Under the pieces are notes generated by a model that saw only the letters and a program-made list of their open reading frames with translations, had not been told where the DNA came from and did not search any database. A program made the translations under genes and the position numbers. DNA of 64,000 nt, from contig NW_004454265.1 in assembly GCF_000283155.1 (NCBI RefSeq), forward strand, positions 1,919,786 to 1,983,785, written 5' to 3'. Positions 55,246 to 64,000 of this stretch are shown piece by piece. The DNA comes from Ceratotherium simum simum. Its lineage: Eukaryota; Chordata; Mammalia; Perissodactyla; Rhinocerotidae. Positions within the stretch are counted from its first letter, which is position 1. Every line of letters begins with the position of its first letter.

Positions 55246-58200
55246 TGTTTTCCGAATTTTGTGAGTTAATCACAAATTATTTATAAAGTTCATAATGTCA
55301 AACGTATAACTGACATTTAATGAACATACACTAATTTTATAAATGTCTTTTCTTAGGGTGGTCAGGAAACTTCCCACCTGGGATTCATATTGATTTGTCA
55401 GTAGGCCAGAGATTATAAACTTTGTTTCAAATCCCTTCATAACACATTCTTCTTGGTATTCTGGACCCTGGTTTACTCAGGCCCAAACATGAGTATTTAA
55501 GGCAGTTTTAGATTTCCTCCAACTCCCAGAGTTAATTTTGTGTGCTAAGTGTTTATGGAAAATACTTTGAGAGTTTGTGTGGAAACCTTTTTTGTTTTAA
55601 ACTTTTTTTTCCCCTAGATTGACTGCTTTGCATTCAAGGAAAGAATGGTTCAAATAATAATTAGAATTCCTTTTCTTCTGATTTAATATGTTTTGAATAC
55701 TCTTCTTCCCTTGAGAATAAGTATTTCAGCTTTTATTTTTCGTGAGTAGCAGTTTTTTTTTTTTTTGAAAAGGAAGTTTAAGTCAATTTGTATTCTGTTT
55801 TTGCTAATGATTTGAGACCTTTACGAATATCAATTATGGCGTGGTATACTGAGCTGTATAGTAATGCTATAAAGTGCGTTTTTGAGTAGTAGGCTATATT
55901 GTCCCACACTATTCTGATTGTTAGTTCCCAATGTCTAATTTTTAAGTTTATTTTGTATTCTTCTATATCAGTTTGTCAGTTGTTACTGCTTCCAATTCTA
56001 ACACTCCCTTCCCTTTAATCTGTACTAATGCAGAAAAATATAAGTAGTTTAATGGGAAAGTAGCTTACTTGCTATTTAATTATCTATAAGGAAAGTTCTG
56101 GTTGATAATTTGAGGATTTAAAAAATACTTTTCAAGAGAATAAACTGGTTTTTATTATTATTTTTAAGAGAATAAACTGGGTTTTAATATTCTTATCTTT
56201 ATTTTTCCAACACCAAGTTAAAGTAAAATGTCACCTGCAAAGTGATTTGTAAAATATGTGACCTCTTCCCTTAACAGTGAAAAGGGGATGAACGACGGCT
56301 TAACAAAAGAAGTGCCTTTGTATCATAGGTGTAAGTGTATCTTCTAGTGAATTTATGGGCTATTCATTGTAATAGTGATTTAATTAGGAAGTTATGTTTT
56401 GCTTGTTTTGTTTAAAAAGGAAAATATCAGCTTAAAATAGACATAATTATATATTGAAGCCATTTCTTTTTATGAAGGACTTTTTGGGGAAAAGAAGGTT
56501 ATATAAAAGTGAAAAGTAAAATGATAATTTGTAAGTTTGAATATGAGCCTAAAGATTTCTTTTTGGTTTTATTGTTGATAAAAATCTACACATGCTTGAA
56601 GTGGGTTCCCACTTTTGGGTTTACTTTCTTTACTTGTTGATGCTCTTTCCAGTAGTACACAGTCAGTTATTTATACTGCATCTTGAACTTGAATTTGGGA
56701 ATACCTTTAATCAAATCACTCTAGAAACATGCAGGGTAAAGATCCAGGGGGAAAACTAGGAAAAAGTATGATTTTGGAATTTCCAATTAACTATTTAAGA
56801 TGTTCTTATAGATTTCTATCTTGCCTTTGTTTCTTTTTGTGTCTTGGAACAAGACATTAAAGACATAGACTGTCTCTTTTTCAAATATCCTCTGCTTCCT
56901 ATTATTTGGTTTATAGCGGGAAAAGAACCACACTAGGATTATTTTTAAAGTACACATGAAATCAAGAAATAAACTAACATATGCCTTGATTTCAAGTGTT
57001 TTTTCTTCTTGTACCTGAGGATACAATACAATACAACACACAGTAATGCTTGGTATACCTGATCCTGTTTTTCATTTATAAAACGTGGGGACCACTGAGG
57101 TAAGTTTTATACCTTATGCGTCTTGCTGTCTCTGATTCTTTTATTACCATTAAAGCCTTCGTTGGGCAATTAAAATATTGACATAAACAATTTAGAACTT
57201 GTTGACAGTTTTGGAAAAGCCGTGAAAAACAAGGGAATTGGAAATCTTACTCAAAGGCGGTGAAATGCAATCTGATTTGTAAACTGTCAGTCTGTCCATT
57301 TAAGTTATGTTTTATGTAGTTGCATCAGATGAAGTCTTGAAATTGAAGCAAGTTGAGGCTTTTTAAAAATAATTTTTTAAAAACGTTTTTAGTAAATAAC
57401 TTTAAACTGTTTAGTGTCTTAAGCTTTTCTTCCAGCTTTATAATCATGGAATTTGCTATATAATTAAGAGATATTAAGATTTTTGTTCCCTTTATTTTTT
57501 ATCTATTATGATGAGGAGTTATCTTTTAAAGGAAAATTTTAATTGAAAAAAACTTTTATTTTGGGGCCAAGTGATCTGTAGTTTTTCTTTGTTTTATTTT
57601 TGAATATGAAGTAATTATTGTTAATGTTAATTATAAAACCCATAAAGCTACCAGAGTTTGATTTTATGATCATATTTGTTATTTAAAAAAAAATTTTTTT
57701 GATGCAAGGATTCCATGAAAACTTAAAAATTTTCATGTACAGATTTAAGTTTTGCAAATTAGAAAGTGTGTTGATATTCTCTTTATTTCCAAAAATTGGG
57801 TGCCACAATCAAAATTCGTGTTTAATAATTTAAATTTGTTTGTGCATAAGTGCCTTATTATTTAAGGAAAAATTGGAAGTTTGGTGTCTTTGATACCTAA
57901 GTGGAATGGTACATTATTTAGCTAGGTGAAGAAACAGTACAATTTTAAGGTACTGGTTCACTTAGTTAATAAGCAAGCACTCTGCTCTCTAACTGTCCCC
58001 TACACATACAGACAATGCAGGAATTTGCTTCATTGTTCTATTTTATTTTGGAAAATTATCATTTTCTCCTATAAGTATTATTATTGCTCTATTAATTAAG
58101 GACTTCTTAAAACATTTTGCCTTTGAAAAAATAACTTATTTTTATAATAATTTTATAATAATTATAAATATAGCCTAGTAATGAAATTATTGGCCAGGGA

Positions 58201-58740
58201 AACATCATTTTAATTTTTAAAATGATATATTCTACTTAAGAATATCACTTATATTCTACGTATATTTAATATGATGATTTTAGTGCTAATAAGAACTAAA
58301 GTGTGATCTCATACTTATTATGGGCATCCAGGAGTCGTGAGGTTTAAATTATAATGCTGGTAGCTACTAGCTGCTAAAGAATTTCATTTGCCGATTTTAT
58401 TCTTTTACTCCTTTGTAATTTAAATGCCTTTATTTAAAAAGTTTAACTTAAGGATATTGTAAAGTATATAGCGTTTTAAGATTAGATGGTATCCAGAACA
58501 TACAGTCCAATGAGTTAGTCCAATGTAATTGGAGGAATTATTAAATGACACTGACCTCATTTCCTTTAGAACAATGAAAATTAATAGTTTCACGTTTTAT
58601 TAGGCTGATATTCCAGATGTAGTGTACATTTAATTAAGTGTAGTTTCCTTTTAGTTATGGTATGTGTATCTGTTTTTTGTCGCAAATTCTTTCTAGTTTT
58701 ACAGTTTTCCACATGTTTTCTTTCACCATTTATGATTTTT
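55246..58740. other. Single-copy AT-rich region, no gene recognised
   Basis: About 3.5 kb without a named repeat. It contains a local 32-bp-period duplication at 56,134-56,186 and many A/T runs. A minus-strand frame of 84 residues (56,787-57,041) has no domain. Some AT-rich parts (57,140-57,900) could be constrained non-coding DNA, but nothing visible proves it. Confidence 0.45.
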
Positions 58741-58749
58741 TTCAAAGCA

Positions 58750-59130
58750 GAGCTATAAGGACTTAAATCACTTTAGCATGCAGCAAAACAGTTCCCATTC
58801 AAACAATAAACGCCATTTTAAAAAGCCTTTAGATCTTCTGTCACTTCATAAATATAAATGTATAAAAACGTTATGCAGTTGTAGTGCCCACCTGCTAATT
58901 AAATGCAGATTTTCTCAAACTTGCTTAAAATCTGTCTGTTTGTTTCAACTCTGTCTCTGTTCAGAATACATATGGCCCTTGTGAAACTAATTATGCTTAT
59001 GGAGCAGCTGTTAAATTTAGTGCAACCAATTTTATCCAATATTTTACATTTTAATTGATTACCTGTGAAGAAATTAGCAAATTAACACTTATTGTACAGT
59101 AACCGAATGGTCTTTTATGGTTACTTTCAG
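58750..59130. promoter_or_regulatory. Candidate conserved non-coding element
   Basis: About 380 bp without repeats and with dense motif-like sequence: ctgctaattaaatgcag (58,892), an actaattatgc homeodomain-type site (58,986), an E-box cagctg (59,005-59,010), two ccaat boxes (59,026 and 59,036) and ttaattgattacctg (59,052). The 68-residue frame at 58,778-58,984 has no domain. Developmental-enhancer-like composition is an inference only. Confidence 0.33.
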
Positions 59131-59700
59131 ATTTAACAAGTGAACCAGGCATTGATGGAATAAAGACATTTCTAGGATTTTTAGATAGGAAAGTTATTGG
59201 TGGACCTTGATTATCTGGTGTGAAAATTTAGGAGGACTGATGAGTGATACCAAGCATCTGTGTGTTCTGTATCTTAAACATGAGAAGCAGATTGGAAAGT
59301 GATAGCTTTTTCGTAGAATTTTGGTAACATATGGGCTTATCTGGATCTAAGAAGTCTTTGAAGATCTTTGAACTTGACTAAATGAGTTAACCTTTGGCTT
59401 AGTGGGTGGGTTATATGCTTTTTTAGAGGGGAGGCATTGGCATTCTGCATTTCTCTTTTGTTTTTTTTTCCTCTTCCCAATTCTACCTTTTAATATCTTC
59501 TCTTAAAAATGGGAGAACTGGAGATGATGATTGGGAATTTTTGAAGATTGTCGTCGTGAGAATTCCAAGATATTTAGGTGACTGGATCTACCTGTAATAA
59601 GGTGGGGTTAAATCTTTTGATGATATTTCAGAAATGAGTCTGTGTAGATATTTATTTTCTGTTTAATAGATTTTATTTGAAAATGATACTGCAATCAGAT
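59131..59700. other. Single-copy stretch, no gene seen
   Basis: No repeat or coding signal recognised. Confidence 0.45.
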
Positions 59701-59702
59701 CT

Positions 59703-59990
59703 TAATGGCACTGTGCTATAGTTGAAAGGATCTGGACAAACCTGGGTTCAAATTTCAGCTCTATCACCCATTGGCCCTGTGACCTCTGAACTTTTCGGAG
59801 TTCAGTTTTCTCAAAGCAAAAACAAAACAAAACAAAACCCCCACCCCACCACCTCCCAAGGAAAAATATCACCCAAAACACCAAAGGAGATGACAGTAAC
59901 AACTATATGTTCAAATATTCTGGAGAATTAAAAGAGATAAAATAGATGAATACAGCTATCATGCTTTTTAGGACATAGAAGATCCTTAGT
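59703..59990 (+). repeat. MIR SINE with internal simple-repeat insertion
   Basis: A sense MIR: 'agttgaaaggatctggacaa', 'cctgggttcaaatttcagct', 'ctatcacccattggccctgt' and later 'attaaaagagataaaataga', 'ggacatagaagatccttagt'. Between core and tail lies an (aaaac)n and C/A-rich stretch (59,815-59,880) that is absent from MIR. Confidence 0.7.
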
Positions 59991-60168
59991 AATAATAGGG
60001 GCAAATGTTATGCCCTATAACATTGCTAAATAAGAGATATACTAAACAGGTATGTTATTATGCATATTTTAGAGCATTAACTATCATGGTAAATGAGAGA
60101 TTGGTTTTGATTTTTGTTTACCCGCTTTGAATTCTGATAACTCAGTTGTCCAACTTGATTTGAGTTAT

Positions 60169-60571
60169 TATTGTTGTTAGTGCCCTTGAGTCGATTCTGA
60201 CTCCTAGGAACCCTGTGTATAGCAGAGCGGAACCCTGCCTGGTCTTTTTGCGCCATCCTCTCACCTTCCGCGCTATATCAGACAATGCTCCGCTGCTATT
60301 CATAGGGTTTTCATGGCCAATTTTTTCAGAAGTGGGTGGTCAGGTCCTTCTTCCTAGTCTGTCTTAGTCTGGAAGCCCTGGTGAAACCTGTCCACCATGG
60401 GTGACCCTGCTAGTATTTGAAATACTGGTGGCAGAGCTTTCCGCATCACAGCAACACACAGCCACCAAAGTATGACACCTGACAGACCAGTGGTGTGGTT
60501 CCCTGACCGGAAAATGAACCCCGGGTAGTGGTGGTGCGAGTGCCAAATCTTAACTGCTAGACCACCAGGTG
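60169..60571 (-). mobile_element. Full tRNA-head / RTE-tail SINE, antisense
   Basis: Read on the minus strand: a tRNA-like head with A-box-like tggtctagcagt and B-box-like ggttcattttcc, a roughly 300-bp body matching the copy at 27.3 kb, and a 3' end 'gagtcagaatcgactcaagg' followed by gcactaac and (aac/aat)n. That 3' end resembles RTE-clade LINE tails. A short TSD, tgagttat, at 60,161-60,168 and 60,572-60,579 supports a complete insertion. The 60-residue minus frame at 60,364-60,546 is not a gene. Confidence 0.75.
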
Positions 60572-60579
60572 TGAGTTAT

Positions 60580-61070
60580 AGGTCCAAGTAAATGTATCTG
60601 GAATTTTGATAAATATTATTTCAGTTGAGGCACTATAAATAGGGAATTACTGTGTCAGGAATATACAAGCAATCCCTGTTTGCAAACACTTGATCTACAG
60701 CAGCTAGAGGCTTGATCCTTTGGCCCCCGGCGAGGACAGTTGACCTTGGCTCTGCAGTTTACAACACTTGGCAACTATACTAATCTAGACAGATTTCTCT
60801 AAGGCAGATGTAGGGTCAGTTAGTGACCAAAGCTGAAGAATATTAACCCACTTAATTCATTTTAGTTAAAATTCAGAATGTGTGTGTTTTCCCAAAAGAA
60901 ATAGCATTGTTGTTGGTGAGTGTATTTGAAATAGTCTTTTGGTATAAGGTTTCAGGTACTTTCTGTCAGTAGGCTTATGTGGACTAGATTGAAAAACTGT
61001 CATGATTTTTATGTTGAGTTTCAAATAACAGACTTACAAATGAAGTTTCAAATAATTTTTTTTAGCTTTT
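60580..61070. other. Single-copy stretch, no gene seen
   Basis: No repeat or coding sequence recognised. Confidence 0.45.
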
Positions 61071-61074
61071 GAAT

Positions 61075-61180
61075 GGAAATTTTTAAGCATCCACTAAAAC
61101 AGAGCATAGTGTAATAAATCCTTATGTAGCTATGATCTAACTGCATCAGGTAATATTTTACCAATATCAAGGCTTACTTT
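61075..61180 (-). mobile_element. L1 3'UTR-like scrap, antisense
   Basis: 'gaatggaaatttttaagcat', 'gagcatagtgtaataaatcc' and 'atcaggtaatattttacc' resemble the old L1 3'UTR block seen at 25.2 kb. Diverged. Confidence 0.4.
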
Positions 61181-61780
61181 TAAGCTTTGTTAGGGTGAGT
61201 CCAGAGTACCATTACTCTATGGCTAATTTAGCTCCATATTAATACTTGACAGTAGACAGTGCCTTATGTACAAAGTGTCTCTGGCTGGTGAAACACTTTC
61301 TCCCCCTGTGTGATATTCAGGATTTCTATTACTTTCCAGTATGTTTTCCCGGGTCCCATGGAATGTCACCTGACATATTTATAGATTGGAACTTGTCAGA
61401 AGATCTAGGGGAGCCTACTGCAGACTTCTGAATCCCTTTCTCTGTCCAACTTTCTTCTCTTTGGTCTAATGCCTTGCAAATTCTAGCCACCTTGGCCTCT
61501 TTGAAGGTCTGTCTTTGTTTCCTTAACTCAGCAAGTCTGAGAGACTCTATTTGGGTTCCCTCTCCTTGCCCTGTGGCTTAGAAACTTCCTCAAGGCAGTA
61601 AGCTAGGGCAGTCCTAGGGTTCCCTTATTTGCTTCCCTTTTCTTGGGGAGTCAGAGTTCTGTGCTGCCTGTTGTCCAATGTCTAAAATAGTTGTTTCATA
61701 CATTTTGTCTGCTTTTCTAATTGTTTATGGTGGGAGGGCTATTCCCATAGCCTTTAACCCCTGTGGGTGAAAGGCCATTT
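61181..61780. other. Single-copy stretch, no gene recognised
   Basis: Slightly less AT-rich than its surroundings. A 61-residue + frame (61,246-61,431) has no recognisable domain and no splice context that I can support. Confidence 0.45.
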
Positions 61781-61784
61781 AACT

Positions 61785-63780
61785 ACATTATTGATTATTT
61801 TATTTGTGATTTCTGTATTTTTCTTTGTTATTTCCACCAAGGGTTTATCAACTTCATTAATCTTTTCAAAGAATCAACTTTGTGTTTGTTGATCTTCTGA
61901 TTCATTAATTTTTGCTTTTTTTTCTTTGTTTCTTTCCCTTTACCTTCTTTGAATATAATTTTCTGTTCTTTTTCTGACTCCTTGAGATAGATGCTTAGAT
62001 CATTTATTTTAGCTTTTATTCTTTTCTAATATGTATATTCACTGCTATAAATTTTCCTCCTTATTATGCTTTAGCTATAGTGTATAGATTTTTGATATGC
62101 CATCCTTTAGTTTTCATTCAGTTCAAATATTTTAAAAATATCTATTGTGATTTCAACTTTCCTATGGGTTATATAGAAGTATGTTACTTAATTTCCAAAC
62201 ATTTGGAGGCTTATTTCTAGTTGTCTTTTTTTTCTTTCTTGCTTGCTTAATTCCGCTGTAGTCAGAGAACATAATCAGAGAACTTTCATCTTTGAAATGT
62301 GAGATTAGCTTTATGGCCCATTATAAGGTTTATTTTAGGAAATCCTACAGATACACTTGATAAGAATGAATATTACACAGTTTTAGAATGCAGTTAAATA
62401 GATGAATTTAACCATTTGTTCAAATCTTCTATATTTTTACTTTTTTTTCTTTTAAAACCTGCTTATTTTATCAATTACTGAGAGACCTCATAGACAGATC
62501 CTGATTGTGGATTTGTCTATTTTCTTTCAAGTTCTGTCAGCTTCTGCTTTATATATTTTGAGGCTTTCTTATTAAGTATATGCAAATTCAGAATTGTTTT
62601 ATGTTCTTTTTGGAGTGATCTTATCATCATGAAATGTCTCTATTTCTAGAAATATTTCTTACTTTGAAGTCTACTTTGTCTGATATTGACATAATTTCAC
62701 CATCTTTCTTTTTGTTGGTGCTTGCTTGATATTTTTTCCCATCCTTTTACTTTCAAAATTTGTTTTTATATTTAACATGTTCACTTTGAAAACTGTCTAT
62801 AGATTGCTTTTTTTCAGTCTGTCTTTTAATTGTACTATTTAGTCTATGTTTATTGATTACCATTATATTTGGATTTAAATTTCCCATCTTACTCTTTGTT
62901 TTCTATTTGTCCAATCCATTTTTTTCTTTTCTCTACTTTCTGACCTTTTTTGGATTAATTTTTTATTTTCTTTTCTGTTAGCTCGTTAGCCTACGTTCTT
63001 TTAATTTTACTTTGAGTGATTAACCTAGAAATTGTAGCATGTCCTTGATTGTCTTAGAGTTTAACAAATTGGTACTTTTATCACTTTTTTTTTCTATACC
63101 TTTTTATACTGGAAAGATAGCTTGAATAGATGTAACATTGTGAACACACTTTTTTTCCGCTTGAGCTCCTCAAGGACAATTAAAGTCATTGTTTTGCTGG
63201 GTATCTTGCAGTTGAGAAGACTGATGCCAACTTGGGACTTTCTTTGTTAGTGACTTGATCAGAGTATTCTTTTTCCTTTATCATTAATGTGCAATAACTT
63301 CATCAGGATGTATCTCAGAGTTGACTATGGTTAATCCATTTCCTGAGATACAAAGTGGACCCTTTCTGCATATACATTCTTTTAGTTCTGAAAATTCTTG
63401 GATTATGGTTGTAATATTAGTTCTGTTACCTTGTTTTTTCTTCTTCTGGAGCCTCAGTTAGGTTGGATGTTCATTGTCTGCCTCTTCTTTCTATTATTTT
63501 TTCTGATCCTTTCTACTACTTTTATTTTTTTTAAAGTTTGTTTTTCTTGGATCTTTTATCACTAACAGCTATGTCTCTTATTATATGCTATATTTAATTA
63601 ATGTTGGAGTGTTATGTTATTGTCTGCTCTGCTTCATGGTTTTCTTGTAAGGCATATTTGCATCGCCTGAAAAGTTTGATTCTAACTTTCTTTTTTTATA
63701 GTTGCTCTGTATGGATGTTGACTTCTTTGTTGTTGTTCATGATAATGTGCAGGATTTTCCTGGAACAGCAGTAATAGACA
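61785..63780 (-). mobile_element. Old L1 (L1ME-like), antisense, ORF2 5' half toward ORF1
   Basis: Antisense decayed ORF2: RT/linker part at 61,785-62,400 ('tcaaagaatcaactttgtgt', 'gtatgttacttaatttccaa', 'agtcagagaacataatcaga'), endonuclease part at 62,560-62,900 ('tgaagtctactttgtctgat', 'cccatccttttactttcaaa') and then probable inter-ORF/ORF1 sequence to 63,780. No frame of note survives. Confidence 0.7.
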
Positions 63781-64000
63781 CTTTTTTTTTTTTTTTTTTG
63801 ATAAGGAAGATTAGCCCTGAACTAGCATCTGTCGCCAATCCTCCTCTTTTTGCTGAGGAAGATTGGCCCTGGTCTACCATCCATGCCCATCTTCCTCTAC
63901 TTTATATGGGATGCTGCCACAGCATGGCTTGGCGAGCGGTGGGTCGGTGTGTGCCTGGGATCTGAACCCTGGACCGCCGCAGCAGAGCACGTGCACTTAA
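63781..64000 (-). mobile_element. ERE SINE, antisense, cut by window edge
   Basis: Antisense ERE: poly-T, two body-II units, 'ctttatatgggatgctgcca', 'cagcatggcttggcgagcgg' and the start of the head ('ctgaaccctggaccgccgca'), ending with the window at 'cacttaa'. The 87-residue frame at 63,702-63,965 reads through it and is not a gene. Confidence 0.92.

Noticed and set aside
1..64000. Prokaryotic-type systems such as CRISPR arrays, operons or phage
   Set aside because: The repeats are dispersed mammalian retroelements with TSDs. There are no regularly spaced direct repeats and no operon-like coding. The window is vertebrate nuclear DNA.

Overview
This window is non-coding mammalian nuclear DNA. 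It is AT-rich, poor in CpG and full of interspersed retrotransposons. I found no cellular protein-coding exon, no complete tRNA or rRNA gene, no CRISPR array and no CpG-island promoter. The only recognisable protein remnants are decayed LINE-1 (L1) ORF1 and ORF2 pieces. The lineage marker is a set of about 24 tRNA-headed SINEs of the ERE type (head with ggccggcccc and ggttcggatcc; body with gttagctcagggctaat, cttcctca and a 'ggggctttgggg' end). That family is characteristic of odd-toed ungulates (Perissodactyla). The dominant head/body variant looks more like what I associate with rhinoceros or tapir than with horse. That finer placement is from memory and is tentative.

Layout. 1-14,230 is a stack of nested L1 copies, nearly all antisense: a mid-age L1 (about 660-5,477), an L1MB-like copy (from 5,790) split by a younger perissodactyl-type L1 (about 7,511-9,755), then L1 inter-ORF, ORF1 and 5'UTR sequence (about 10,890-12,720) and another old ORF2 piece. 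EREs with clear target-site duplications (TSDs) sit on top. 14,230-27,100 is mostly single-copy DNA with scattered old MIR, L2 and L1 scraps, and holds no ERE between 15.5 and 27.67 kb. 27,100-29,530 holds an L1 3'UTR scrap, a tRNA-head/RTE-tail SINE, an ERE and an antisense L1 piece with a readable endonuclease N-terminus. 29,530-43,870 is mainly single-copy with MIR/L2, a short recent L1 insertion (35.4 kb), a MER5A inside an older LTR-like repeat (41.4 kb), and an ERE containing a 100-N assembly gap (42,291-42,390). 43,870-54,130 is repeat-rich again, with + strand L1/HAL1-like and L1 3' pieces, two long antisense L1 copies and eight EREs. 54,130-61,780 is mainly single-copy. 61,780 to the end is an antisense L1 with an ERE cut by the window edge.

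Functional outlook. The window could be an intron or an intergenic desert. L1 copies are mostly antisense to the + strand, as is common inside + strand introns, but this does not prove it. The best candidates for host function are two repeat-free stretches dense in homeodomain-like TAATTA/TAATTG motifs (38.5-39.2 kb and 58.75-59.13 kb), which could be conserved enhancers. I did not find a new gene system. The most informative structures are the nested-insertion chronology, the modular ERE architecture and these two candidate regulatory elements.
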